The notes below the pieces were generated by a model that ran no database searches, was not told where the DNA came from, and was given only the letters and a program-made list of their open reading frames with translations. Made by a program: the position numbers and the translations under genes. Shown here one piece after another: positions 1 through 8,387 of a stretch of DNA of 64,000 nucleotides. Numbering within the stretch: the first letter of the stretch is position 1; every line of letters starts with the position of its first letter. The DNA comes from Nostoc sp. UHCC 0926 (lineage in GTDB: Bacteria > Cyanobacteriota > Cyanobacteriia > Cyanobacteriales > Nostocaceae), in assembly GCF_028623165.1 (NCBI RefSeq), contig NZ_CP117768.1, positions 434,001 through 498,000 of the forward strand. Direction: 5' to 3'.

Positions 1-2
1 TC

Positions 3-533
3 CCAGGTGTTAGTTTCTCTCCAGACAAAATGCTTCAAGCTCGCATCATCTCTTACCCAGATGCTCAACGGTATCGCTTGGGTGGTAACTATCAGCAACT
101 ACCTGTCAACCAGCCCAAATGTCCAGTGATGCATTACCAGCGAGATGGGTTTATGGCGTCAGGAAACAACGGTGGTAGCACTCCTAACTATGAACCGAAT
201 AGTGCTGAGGGTACGCCCAAAGAAAATCCAGCCTATGCAGAGCCATCTACCCATCTGGGTGATGTCACCGTTGATCGTTACAATCATCGTGAAGGAAACG
301 ACGATTACACCCAAGCAGGTAATCTCTATCGGTTACTAACTCCTGACCAGCAAGAGCGTCTTGCTCATAATATCGTCGGTAGTCTCAGTCAAGCAAGGCT
401 GGACATCCAGATGCGTCAACTTTGCCACTTCTTCCGGGCGGATGTTTCCTATGGTCGTCGTGTAGCTGAGGGGTTAGGCATTTCAATTGATCCGTCAATG
501 CTGGGTGCTACTGCTCAACCTGTAGCTATCTAG
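3..533 (+). CDS. Catalase, C-terminal part (gene starts before the window)
   Basis: The reading frame is open from the first bases and gives the last 176 residues of a heme catalase, which converts hydrogen peroxide to water and oxygen. The segment SFSPDKMLQARIISYPDAQR carries the catalase signature R-x-x-x-Y-x-D, whose tyrosine is the axial heme ligand, followed by YRLGGNYQQLPVN. The C-terminal helical region (LLTPDQQERLAHNIVGSL) is present, so the 3' end looks intact. The N-terminal catalytic His and Asn lie upstream and cannot be checked. The family is clear; the clade and gene symbol are not decided. Confidence 0.95.
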   Translation, partial: PGVSFSPDKMLQARIISYPDAQRYRLGGNYQQLPVNQPKCPVMHYQRDGFMASGNNGGSTPNYEPNSAEGTPKENPAYAEPSTHLGDVTVDRYNHREGNDDYTQAGNLYRLLTPDQQERLAHNIVGSLSQARLDIQMRQLCHFFRADVSYGRRVAEGLGISIDPSMLGATAQPVAI

Positions 534-666
534 TATTACTAGGCAAAAGTTAATTAGAGGCAGGGGCTTGTACTGAAAATCATTTTTCTCCCTTGCCCCC
601 TTGCCTCTTTTTGTCAAGAACTTAGTACAGTTTGGCGTAAAAGCGTAGCGTTTTTAATGCAGAGAA

Positions 667-825
667 ACGCATTAACATTGTATCAAGATGCATTGGCATT
701 GCAGAGGAATGCATTAACATTGTATCGGGATGCATTGGCATTGCAAGGGGACGCATTAACATTGTATCGGGATGCATTGGCATTGTAGGGGGATGCATTA
801 ACATTGTATCGGGATGCATTGGCAT
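667..825. repeat. Tandem array, 21-bp unit, about 7.6 copies
   Basis: Units alternate between two forms, ATGCATTAACATTGTATCGG-G and ATGCATTGGCATTGCAAGGG-G, so the higher-order period is 42 bp. A weaker 7-bp sub-period is visible (GCATTAA, CATTGTA and similar). The array is intergenic. It has the same period as the arrays at 11951-12286 and 41291-41524 but a different sequence. Confidence 0.9.
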
Positions 826-1029
826 AGGACTTATATACTTAAATCTGAGGGATGAACAGCAATACAATGTTCACTAGCTCCGAAAATAGCGTGCATCTGA
901 TTGTACCCATAAATTGCAGCACAACCTATACCTGGAGTGCGTTTATTACAAGGAAAAATCGGATCGCAAAATCTTCTTAGGGACTTCCAATTAAAAAAAC
1001 ATCCCATCCCTGCGGGACGCTCCGCGAAC

Positions 1030-1057
1030 GTAGGGGCGCAAGACCTTGCGCCCCTAC
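1030..1057. repeat. Palindromic dispersed repeat (GTAGGGGCGCAAG core)
   Basis: This is a near-perfect inverted repeat able to form a GC-rich hairpin. The same core lies inside the 96-bp elements at 16074-16169 and 61342-61437, and related cores (GTAGGGGCACAGC) occur near 16890 and 61105. It sits directly after the truncated iron-sulfur gene on the minus strand. Confidence 0.85.
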
Positions 1058-1082
1058 AAATGTACAAATAATTTGGAATAAT

Positions 1083-1361
1083 TTATTTTTTGTCAGTCCC
1101 TAAAGTCATGCAAGAGTTAATTCGCCGACCATTAACTAAAATAATACATGCACCACATTCACCGCGATCGCAAGCTTTTTTAGTGCCCAACAGACCTAGT
1201 TTTTCCCGAAGCGCATCCAGTAAAGTAACACGAGGTTCTTGCTTCAGGCTGTAGGAGACATTATTAACGTTCAGTGATAGGTCTACTTCCTGTGAACCCA
1301 ATATTTTCAATTCCTGGGTAAGTGAGTTTGAAGTTATTAGAGCTAAGGAATTTTCTTCCAT
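1083..1361 (-). pseudogene. Truncated [2Fe-2S] small subunit of a molybdenum hydroxylase (xanthine dehydrogenase / CO dehydrogenase type)
   Basis: The 92-residue frame has the N-terminal plant-type ferredoxin domain: PRVTLLDALREKLGLLGTKK, then CDRGECGACIILVNG and a fourth Cys in INSCMTL. That is the full ligand set of the first cluster. Family members are normally about 150-190 residues, with a second helical [2Fe-2S] domain containing CGFCTPG-type cysteines. Here the frame stops right after MTLG and runs into an AT-rich stretch and a dispersed palindrome. No medium or large subunit gene is next to it. I chose ATG at 1361; a TTG start at 1379 is also possible. It is probably a remnant, although a stand-alone ferredoxin-like protein cannot be excluded. 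Confidence 0.75.
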
Positions 1362-1546
1362 ATTTAATCGGGCTGCCAATAATTACATTCGCAATGGCAG
1401 AATTAATGATTCATAGTAATGTTAGAGGTAGGCTCTAAATAACATTTGGATCATATGCAAAAATCTTATATTTGAAAATCTCTATTCAAGATTTGATATA
1501 ATTCTCTACTAAATATTGTTTTAGCCCATCTAATTAACCTAATAAC

Positions 1547-2734
1547 ATGGAAAATTTAACTCAGAAATTATCCAAACCGATAGTAGAGAAAGTTGCCATT
1601 GTTGGTGCTGGCCCAGGCGGTTTGGCTGCTGCTATAGCACTGAGAAGTCAAGGGATAGACGTTCAAGTTTATGAAAAAGCCCAAGAATTTCGTCCAGCTG
1701 GAACTGGATTAGGACTGGCTCCTAATGGCTTGAATTTTTTAGATGCGATCGCGCCGGGAATAGTCGAAACCCTCAAAAGTTCAGGATGTGAGGTTCACCA
1801 CACGGTTTTAAAGAATATTCAGGGAGAAACAATCCGAACTAATGCAACCAAATACTTGGAGCAATACGGACAGCCATTATTGACTGTTTGGTGGTATCGT
1901 TTGCAGCAAGTTCTAGCCTCTAGATTGCCATCTGACATCATTCACCTCAATCATCGCTGTATCAGCTTTGATCAAGATGAAAACGGTGTGGAAATTCATT
2001 TTGATGGCGAAAAACCTGTATATGCAGATTTGCTGATTGGGGCTGATGGCGTTAACTCTGTAATTAGAGAAACTTTATTTGGCGAGGGTAAGCCTAATTA
2101 TATTGGTAGTATGTGTTGGCGTGCCGTCATCAAGTATCACCACGAGCTATTTAATGATTATGAACTAGTTTTTGTTAAAGGCAATAAACAGTTCATGTAC
2201 ATTCTCAATGTGGGTGGCGGCTATACCAGTTGGATTAATCGTAAGTTATCGCCTGATTACTCTCTTTCCCACAATGCTGATCAAGTGAAATCTCGTATTC
2301 TCCATGAATTAGCCGACTGGGATGAATCCTTTCGGGCGGTGGTCGAAGCGACACCACCCGAGCAAATTTGGGAGGGGCCGATTTGCGATCGCCCACCGTT
2401 AACCCACTGGAGCCAAGGCAGAGTCACACTTTTAGGCGATGCTGCTCATCCAATGGCACCTGCAATGGCACAGGGAGCAAATACCACTTTTGAAGATGCA
2501 TACGAACTGGGAGAATGTTTTTCCCAGTCAGCTAATCTCCAAGAAGCTCTCACTAACTACGAACAGCGTCGCCTTGAGCGGACAAAAATCATCCAAGCTC
2601 GTAGTGCCTGGGGTGAGATGCGCTACTACGACGACACATCGACATCTCCTGGACAGACAGAGCAACGGCAAATGCCGCTCAATGAAGATTTTTCTAAATG
2701 GTTGTATAATTACAAGCCATCTGTAACAAGTTAA
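1547..2734 (+). CDS. FAD-dependent monooxygenase (p-hydroxybenzoate hydroxylase fold)
   Basis: The 395-residue protein is a group A flavin hydroxylase, a class that inserts one oxygen atom into aromatic or polyene substrates using NAD(P)H. The N-terminal Rossmann motif VAIVGAGPGGLAAAIAL binds FAD, the middle DG motif is LLIGADGVNSVIRE, and the second FAD motif is VTLLGDAAHPMAPAMAQGA. These are the three fingerprints of the family, in order. Length is typical of salicylate-hydroxylase-like members. It stands alone with no pathway neighbours, so the substrate is unknown. The start is ATG without a strong Shine-Dalgarno sequence. Confidence 0.9.
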   Translation: MENLTQKLSKPIVEKVAIVGAGPGGLAAAIALRSQGIDVQVYEKAQEFRPAGTGLGLAPNGLNFLDAIAPGIVETLKSSGCEVHHTVLKNIQGETIRTNATKYLEQYGQPLLTVWWYRLQQVLASRLPSDIIHLNHRCISFDQDENGVEIHFDGEKPVYADLLIGADGVNSVIRETLFGEGKPNYIGSMCWRAVIKYHHELFNDYELVFVKGNKQFMYILNVGGGYTSWINRKLSPDYSLSHNADQVKSRILHELADWDESFRAVVEATPPEQIWEGPICDRPPLTHWSQGRVTLLGDAAHPMAPAMAQGANTTFEDAYELGECFSQSANLQEALTNYEQRRLERTKIIQARSAWGEMRYYDDTSTSPGQTEQRQMPLNEDFSKWLYNYKPSVTS

Positions 2735-3195
2735 ATCTTAGTGGTATAAATTGAGATTGCGGAAGGGATTGCTAGTTTTCTCAAAATAGCAACAATCTGA
2801 GTAATCAGCCAAAAAAGTTAAACTCGGTGCTAATCTTATCGAGTTATTTGAGGATATCAAAAGTGAGTGTTTTTAGTCAAGTCCTCAAACACAACAAATT
2901 CGTTGGATAGTTGAGAATATTCGCGTAAAATTAATCCAACTTAATCAAATTATGAATTTTTGTAAAATAAGAAATTTCTATAATAGTTGAGTTTAAAATA
3001 CTCCAAATCAATATCTTTATAATCAAACACCCATGTACGCAGATCAACGCGAATAAATTATAATCCTCCCCGTACTTGAAGTACGAGGAAGATTCAATTA
3101 CCCCTACTTAGCAATGCTGATGATTGCGGCTATTGGGATCTAACTACAAGCTTGCAGACATGCCTTAGATTCTATGGATTTTGAGAGAAGTGTGA
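2735..3195. other. Intergenic region with a hairpin
   Basis: AT-rich, with no coding frame that I can support. The only structure is an inverted repeat at 3062-3094 centred on CGTACTTGAAGTACG, with outer arms AATC and GATT. It lacks a T-run, so it is not a convincing terminator. It may be a remnant of a mobile element end. Confidence 0.5.
3062..3094. repeat. Imperfect inverted repeat (hairpin)
   Basis: The perfect inner stem CGTACTT/AAGTACG has a one-base loop and is extended by partly paired outer arms. It lies between two convergently transcribed genes (monooxygenase on plus, RTX protein on minus). Confidence 0.5.
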
Positions 3196-4767
3196 TTATG
3201 CAACGATCTCAAAGTTCGTAACTGCTAATACTGGTGGTGGTGTGTATATATTGTTATCGTTATCAATGTTGGCAAATTGACTACCTGTGCCAAAGCCTGG
3301 TGATGTCAGGTTTTGGTTGAAGAACAAGTTGCCAGTTCCAAGACTGTAAGTAATGAGTCCAGAGCTAGTTGCTGCTGCTGCATCATTAGCTACTATCTTA
3401 ATCTGGAGGGGATTATAGAGTCCGACGAAAGTTGACCGATCTAGGACAATTTTGTCATTGGGGCTGAAGTCAGTAATTCTATCTACACCCAGATCAGCAC
3501 TATAGAACGGAGCGCCTGAGTTAAACACGAAGCGATCGCTACCACTACCGCCCGTCAGGATATCATTACCTTTTCCACCTCGTAAAATGTCATTACCAGC
3601 GTCACCATAGAGGTTGTCATTGCCAGCACCACCATAGAGAATGTCATTGCCAACACCGCCAAAGCCGCTTAACGGTGTAGCTGTGCCACTACCATCAAGC
3701 AAGTCATTTCCAGCACCGCCTGTGAACGATACTGCACTTACGCCAGTTCCCGCCAGGTTGTTAACATCGAAGATGTCATCGCCTCCACCACCATTAACTT
3801 CAAACCTCTCTGCGCTGTCTACAGTCAGGGTGAAGGGAACTAGGTTGAGCCGATCAAAGATTGCTCTGCCTTGGGTGTCTCGTTGCAGGCGGAAAGTGTC
3901 TCCCGCAGCCGCCGCGCCGTTGACCTCAACCACGTCATAGCCAGCGTTACCACTGATTCTGTCGCTACCGTCACCGTTGTTCCAGATCAGTCGGTCGTTG
4001 CCGGTTCCGCCAATGAAGGTGTCGTTGCCGCGATTTCCTAGTAGGGTATCGTTACCGTCCCCACCGAATAAAAAGTCGATACCATCGCCACCTCGTAAGA
4101 GATCATTACCAGCGTCACCATAGAGAATATCATTGCCAGCACCACCAGAGAGGCTGTCATTGCCAACACCACCAAAGCCAATTAACGGTGTAGTTGTGCC
4201 AGTACCATCAAGCAAGTCATTTCCAGCACCGCCTGTAAACCATACGGCACTTACGCCTGTTCCTGTCAGGTCGTTGACATCAAAGATGTCATCACCACCA
4301 CCACCATTAACTTCAAACCTCTCTGCGCTGTCTACAGTCAGGGTGAAGGGAACCAGGTTGAGCCGATCAAAGATTGCTCTGCCTTGGGCGTCTCCTTGCA
4401 GACGGAAGTTGTCTCCTACACCCGCGCCGTTGACCTCAACTACGTCATAGCCAGCGTTACCGCTGATTCTGTCGCTACCGTCACCGTTGTTCCAGATCAG
4501 TCGGTCGTTGCCGGTTCCGCCAATGAAGGTGTCGTTGCCGCGATCGCCTACTAGGGTATCGTTGCCATCCCCACCGAATAGAAAGTCGATACCATCGCCA
4601 CCTCGTAAGAGGTCATTTCCAGCATTACCATAGATGCTGTCATTTCCAGCATTACCATAGAGGCTGTCATTTCCACTTAAACCACTGAAACTATCAGAAG
4701 CGGCATTACTAATACCTATATCTGATCTATAGGTAGGTCCTGGGCCTGGAATCCAATTTACTGCCAT
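3196..4767 (-). CDS. RTX-type calcium-binding protein
   Basis: The 523-residue protein is built mainly of glycine- and aspartate-rich nonapeptides (GGxGNDxLx), which form calcium-bound beta rolls in secreted proteins. Arrays near residues 27-100, 200-260 and 370-420 alternate with a non-RTX module (RAIFDRLNLVPFTLTVDSAE), and a stretch of about 170 residues (510 bp) is tandemly duplicated almost identically. The C-terminal region (FVFNSG, then LGVDRITDFSPNDKIVLD) resembles the serralysin-type C-terminal domain. No signal peptide is visible, which fits type I secretion by an uncleaved C-terminal signal, but no ABC exporter lies nearby. No catalytic domain is recognisable. Function is unknown beyond calcium binding and probable export. 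Confidence 0.9.
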   Translation of the reverse strand: MAVNWIPGPGPTYRSDIGISNAASDSFSGLSGNDSLYGNAGNDSIYGNAGNDLLRGGDGIDFLFGGDGNDTLVGDRGNDTFIGGTGNDRLIWNNGDGSDRISGNAGYDVVEVNGAGVGDNFRLQGDAQGRAIFDRLNLVPFTLTVDSAERFEVNGGGGDDIFDVNDLTGTGVSAVWFTGGAGNDLLDGTGTTTPLIGFGGVGNDSLSGGAGNDILYGDAGNDLLRGGDGIDFLFGGDGNDTLLGNRGNDTFIGGTGNDRLIWNNGDGSDRISGNAGYDVVEVNGAAAAGDTFRLQRDTQGRAIFDRLNLVPFTLTVDSAERFEVNGGGGDDIFDVNNLAGTGVSAVSFTGGAGNDLLDGSGTATPLSGFGGVGNDILYGGAGNDNLYGDAGNDILRGGKGNDILTGGSGSDRFVFNSGAPFYSADLGVDRITDFSPNDKIVLDRSTFVGLYNPLQIKIVANDAAAATSSGLITYSLGTGNLFFNQNLTSPGFGTGSQFANIDNDNNIYTPPPVLAVTNFEIVA

Positions 4768-5750
4768 GATTGATACTCCTAATTCTTAATTTCTAAGTGA
4801 GTAATGATGTACTAGTACTTGATTTCTAGGAAAAGTATGAAAGTACTAGTTTCTGTTTACGAACTACAAAACCTATAGTTTTTAGCTGCTAACTATTATT
4901 CAGGGATATATTTTTCTTTTATGCAGAATATTTGTTTTTGTAAAACTTCTTCATTCACTATGAACTTTGCAGACAGACCTTACTACATCCTGACTTTTCA
5001 GGTCATGTAGAAAAGAAAGAATGGCTCGTGAATGCCTTTCGCAAACCAGCTTTCAACTGATTGGATGATTTTCGCTAAAGTTTAAACAAATGTGAGTAGC
5101 TTTGAATAGATGACAATATTAGATAGTAACCCGTGTTAATATTGTGACTTTGGTGACAAACCTTTAACTCGTCAACCAGTATTAATAAGTGAGTATTTAT
5201 CGTAAAATCTGGTGAGTCTTTATCCAAAGTATTTAAAGGTGTCAGTGACCTAAAAGCAGGTACAATAAATCAATTCCTGCTACTACTAACAAAGGGTTTG
5301 TACTGAATAATGAAGCATTTATTTTTGCATTAACTCTCAAACAAGTATTTATCTAATGAGGAAAATGTAATACTTTAATCTGATTCAATATTTCTGTTCT
5401 AATACCAATTCTCCCTAAACTTGCACTTAATGATTATTCCTTCTTCCTTGGCGTATTTGGCGTACTTGGTGAACCAGCGCTGTAGGCGGGTTTCCCGCCG
5501 TAGGCGACTGGTGTTAGCGCAGCGTTAGCGAGTCTTCTCCCAAAGGGAGACGCTTTAGCGCAACGAGCGTCACCCGAAGGGCGGTTCGTTTAATAAAAAT
5601 TAAGTGCATCTTCATAGCGAATTGGTATAAAGTTAGTTTCAGTGGAGTGGAGCGTAGCGCCACTGAGCGCACAACCTGATCGTTGCAAAGCACCTAGAGG
5701 TTGATAATTCAATTTTTGATGTTTTATATGGAGCAGATAGAAAATTCTTG
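4768..5750. other. Long intergenic region upstream of the RTX gene
   Basis: Nearly 1 kb without a supported gene. It should contain the promoter and 5' leader of the minus-strand RTX gene (just above 4767); I could not identify a convincing promoter by eye. The right part is occupied by a probable miniature inverted-repeat element (5402-5628), followed by a short palindrome around 5641-5670. Confidence 0.5.
5402..5628. mobile_element. Probable MITE with ATACCAATTC ends
   Basis: The left end starts ATACCAATTCTCCCTAAACT and soon reaches GCACTTAAT. The right end, read inverted, starts ATACCAATTCGCTATGAAGA and also reaches GCACTTAAT. The two ends are therefore imperfect terminal inverted repeats of about 30 bp. 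The interior (about 5475-5585) is a cluster of short palindromes such as GGCGGGTTTCCCGCC and CTCCCAAAGGGAG. It has no transposase and no clear target duplication. Confidence 0.55.
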
Positions 5751-5796
5751 GCATTCGCTCGTTCCCTGGCTGATATACTAGGGAACGAGAGAATGC
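5751..5796 (-). terminator. Probable terminator of leuCD
   Basis: A 16-bp near-perfect stem (GCATTCTCTCGTTCCC paired with GGGAACGAGCGAATGC on the minus strand) begins at the last base of the leuD stop codon. The T-run after it is weak, so this may be a processing or stabilising hairpin rather than a strong intrinsic terminator. Confidence 0.55.
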
Positions 5797-6404
5797 TAAC
5801 TTGCGGCTAAATTGCCCCAACCGACGTAGGGTAATTTTGCAGCTGTTGCCCGAACTTGGTCAGCGTTAGCTACTAACTGACCGCAAGCGTCCCAAGTCCC
5901 AGAAATAAATGTGCTTCTAGTCCCTTCTTCGATCGCAACTGGGGCAGTGTAATCACCAATCTGCACTTGCAAGGTTTCCAGATTCACTGTCACAGGGGCT
6001 TGAGGATTGGCAGCTACTAACTCTTGCAGTTGTTTAACAGTAACAGCATCGGCTGTCAGACAAGGTATGCCCATCGCCACACAGTTACCGAAAAAGATTT
6101 CGGCGAAGCTTTCACCGATTAAAGCTTGGATTCCCCATTTTGCGATCGCTTGGGGTGCATGTTCCCGTGATGAACCACAGCCAAAGTTGCGGTTGACTAT
6201 TAAAATATTCGCCCCTTGGTACTGGGGTTGGTCAAAGGCATGTTCACCTTTAAGTGCTGTCCGATCATCAATAAACGCACCTTGGCCTAACCCATCAAAG
6301 GTTACGGCTTTCAAATATCGCGCGGGAATGATGCGATCGGTATCTATATCATTGCCCACTAAGGGTATACCGCGCCCTGAAACTGTTTTAACTTCACTCA
6401 CCAT
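5796..6404 (-). CDS. leuD: 3-isopropylmalate dehydratase small subunit
   Basis: LeuD, 202 residues, is the small (swivel) subunit of isopropylmalate isomerase, which interconverts 2- and 3-isopropylmalate in leucine synthesis. Diagnostic stretches are [16 protein letters not shown] and [16 protein letters not shown]; the latter is the substrate-recognition loop. I chose the ATG that gives [15 protein letters not shown] 13-residue upstream extension encoded by repeat-like sequence (ACGCAAAG motifs) is unlikely to be translated. It follows leuC at 83 bp on the same strand and shares its operon. Confidence 0.97.
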   Translation of the reverse strand: MVSEVKTVSGRGIPLVGNDIDTDRIIPARYLKAVTFDGLGQGAFIDDRTALKGEHAFDQPQYQGANILIVNRNFGCGSSREHAPQAIAKWGIQALIGESFAEIFFGNCVAMGIPCLTADAVTVKQLQELVAANPQAPVTVNLETLQVQIGDYTAPVAIEEGTRSTFISGTWDACGQLVANADQVRATAAKLPYVGWGNLAAS

Positions 6405-6487
6405 AATTTTTAGAAAACGAACCGCAAAGAACGCAAAGGACACAAAGAAAGAAAGTTTAAGAGACTTATCTCTGCCACGAAGTGGGG

Positions 6488-7891
6488 TTACAGTAACTCG
6501 CGTACATCAGAAACTTCGCCTTTAATCGCAGCGGTAGCGACCATCGCCGGACTCATTAACAATGTCCGACCGGAGGATGAACCCTGTCTTCCTTTAAAGT
6601 TGCGGTTAGAAGAGGAGGCGCTGATTTGTCTTCCTTGTAACTTGTCGGGGTTCATGGCCAAGCACATGGAACATCCCGGTTCACGCCACTCAAATCCAGC
6701 TTCCTGAAAAATTTTATCCAGTCCTTCAGCTTCCGCCTCTTCCTTCACCCTTTCAGAACCAGGGACAACAAAGGCTTTGATTCCCTCTGCAACGTGGCGA
6801 CCTTTGGCGATTTTCGCAGCTTCCCGTAAATCACTAATTCTGCCGTTGGTGCAACTACCAATAAAGCAGACATCTATTTTGGTACCCTTGATGGGTTGAC
6901 CGGGGAACAAATCCATGTAGCGGTAAGCTTCTTCGGCAATGAATCGGTCTTCTTCAAGCAGTTCTTCTGGTTGAGGTACTGACTGGTTGACACCGATACC
7001 TTGACCGGGAGTAATCCCCCAGGTAACAGTAGGAGAAATTTCAGCAGCGTCGAATACGACTACATCATCGTATTGGGCATCAGCATCGCTCTTGATCGAT
7101 TGCCACCAAGCTACTGCTTTATCCCAATCTGCATCTTTGGGAGCAAAATCTCTGCCTTTGAGGTAATCGTAGGTGACTTGATCGGGATTAACGTAGCCGC
7201 ATCTAGCACCGCCTTCGATCGCCATATTGCAAACTGTCATCCTCTCTTCCATATTCATTTGCTCAAATGTCGTACCTGCAAATTCGTAGCCATAGCCCAC
7301 GCCACCTTTAACGCCAAGGGTGCGGATAATATGCAGGATGACATCTTTGGCGAAAACTCCTGGGTTGAGAGTGCCGTTAACTTCAATTTTGCGGACTTTC
7401 AGTTTAGAAAGGGCAAGAGTTTGGGAAGCAAGAACATCCCGGACTTGGCTAGTACCAATACCAAATGCGATCGCACCAAATGCCCCATGACTGGAAGTGT
7501 GGCTATCTCCACAAGCGATCGTCATTCCTGGTTGGGTGATTCCTAGTTCTGGAGCGATGACATGAACTATACCCTGACTGCCAGAGCCAATGTTGTAAAA
7601 AGTTATGTTATTTTCTTGACAGTTATTTTCCAGCGCCTGAATCATTTCCTCTGCCAAGCTATCGGCAAAGGGACGTGCCTGGTTTTCTGTGGGTACAATA
7701 TGATCGACTGTGGCGACGGTACGCTCTGGAAACAGTACTTTTAGACCCCTCTCGCGTAACATAGCAAAAGCCTGGGGACTGGTGACTTCATGAATTAGAT
7801 GAAGCCCAATAAATAGTTGCGTCAGCCCTGAGGGAAGTGTACCAACGGTGTGTAAGTCCCAAACTTTATCAAACAGGGTACCTTTGCTCAT
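6488..7891 (-). CDS. leuC: 3-isopropylmalate dehydratase large subunit
   Basis: LeuC, 467 residues, is the catalytic aconitase-fold subunit carrying the [4Fe-4S] cluster. The cluster cysteines are visible in FIGSCTNGR and [14 protein letters not shown], and the substrate region [13 protein letters not shown] is intact. Length is typical. It is the promoter-proximal gene of a leuC-leuD operon. The spacer between the two genes contains a common cyanobacterial repeat of the AACGCAAAGGACAC type. The sequence upstream of the start (7892-8387) is non-coding and structured. Confidence 0.97.
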   Translation of the reverse strand: MSKGTLFDKVWDLHTVGTLPSGLTQLFIGLHLIHEVTSPQAFAMLRERGLKVLFPERTVATVDHIVPTENQARPFADSLAEEMIQALENNCQENNITFYNIGSGSQGIVHVIAPELGITQPGMTIACGDSHTSSHGAFGAIAFGIGTSQVRDVLASQTLALSKLKVRKIEVNGTLNPGVFAKDVILHIIRTLGVKGGVGYGYEFAGTTFEQMNMEERMTVCNMAIEGGARCGYVNPDQVTYDYLKGRDFAPKDADWDKAVAWWQSIKSDADAQYDDVVVFDAAEISPTVTWGITPGQGIGVNQSVPQPEELLEEDRFIAEEAYRYMDLFPGQPIKGTKIDVCFIGSCTNGRISDLREAAKIAKGRHVAEGIKAFVVPGSERVKEEAEAEGLDKIFQEAGFEWREPGCSMCLAMNPDKLQGRQISASSSNRNFKGRQGSSSGRTLLMSPAMVATAAIKGEVSDVRELL

Positions 7892-7904
7892 ACGTCAATC
7901 AGTA

Positions 7905-8050
7905 TTTAAAGAGTCCGGTCGTGAACTACCCTGCCGTATAAACGGACGGGGCTTCCCAATTCATCGGGAATAGCCAAGAGAACTCCGTAGTTCTGTTGGT
8001 CTGACATTCCCTCCAAGGGCAGAAGTCCTGGTTCCCAAGACCCAAATCTT
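7905..8050 (+). ncRNA. Candidate structured RNA (omega/HEARO-like or IS200/IS605-end remnant)
   Basis: Read on the plus strand, the segment contains a succession of hairpins: CCCTGCCGT-ATAA-ACGGACGGGG, then GAACT-CCGT-AGTTC, then CCCTCCAAGGG. The phrase CCGGTCGTGAACTACCC followed by GGGGCTTCCCAATTCATCGG is, from memory, the style of sequence found next to TnpB/IscB genes in cyanobacteria, where it is transcribed as guide RNA scaffold. No nuclease ORF is adjacent. The call rests on remembered sequence style and visible folding only; a covariance-model search with RF02033 (HEARO) would decide it. Confidence 0.35.
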
Positions 8051-8387
8051 ATACCCTGAGCGAAGTCGAAGGGTTTTCTTGCAACATATACCTATCAGCT
8101 TGGTTTTCGCTTGTGGCATTGATGGTCAAGACGCTCATTATCTTACCATTAAATAGTATCAAAAAAGAGTTTTTCGCCTTCTTGCAGGGTAGAAGCACAA
8201 AGGTACGCAGAGAATTAGCTACGGATTAATTAAATGTTGTACTTAAAGATCTAATAAACCATTTGCTCACCTTTGAGGCAGCAAAAGCGAAAATCCTCCG
8301 AAATATTGAGATGCAAAGATGTAAATAACTTTATCCTTTTGAACAAGGATATCTAGGACAATACGAGATAATTGCACTACCAGGATT
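8051..8387. other. Intergenic region
   Basis: No gene is seen. A short dispersed repeat (CCCTGAGCGAAGTCGAAGGG) lies at about 8054-8073. The rest, including the presumed promoter of the downstream ATPase, shows no recognisable element. Confidence 0.4.

Larger units (their letters stand above)
534..1082. other. Repeat-filled intergenic region
   Basis: No gene is supported here. The stretch holds a 21-bp tandem array (667-825) and a palindromic dispersed repeat (1030-1057), both listed separately. Open frames across the array on the minus strand are a by-product of a repeat length divisible by three. Confidence 0.6.

Noticed and set aside
622..867. Minus-strand frame with MHPDTMLM heptapeptides
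   Set aside because: By-product of the 21-bp array; no flanking coding character.
5590..5820. 76-codon frame overlapping the end of leuD
   Set aside because: Overlaps the leuD 3' end and its hairpin; composition is that of repeats.
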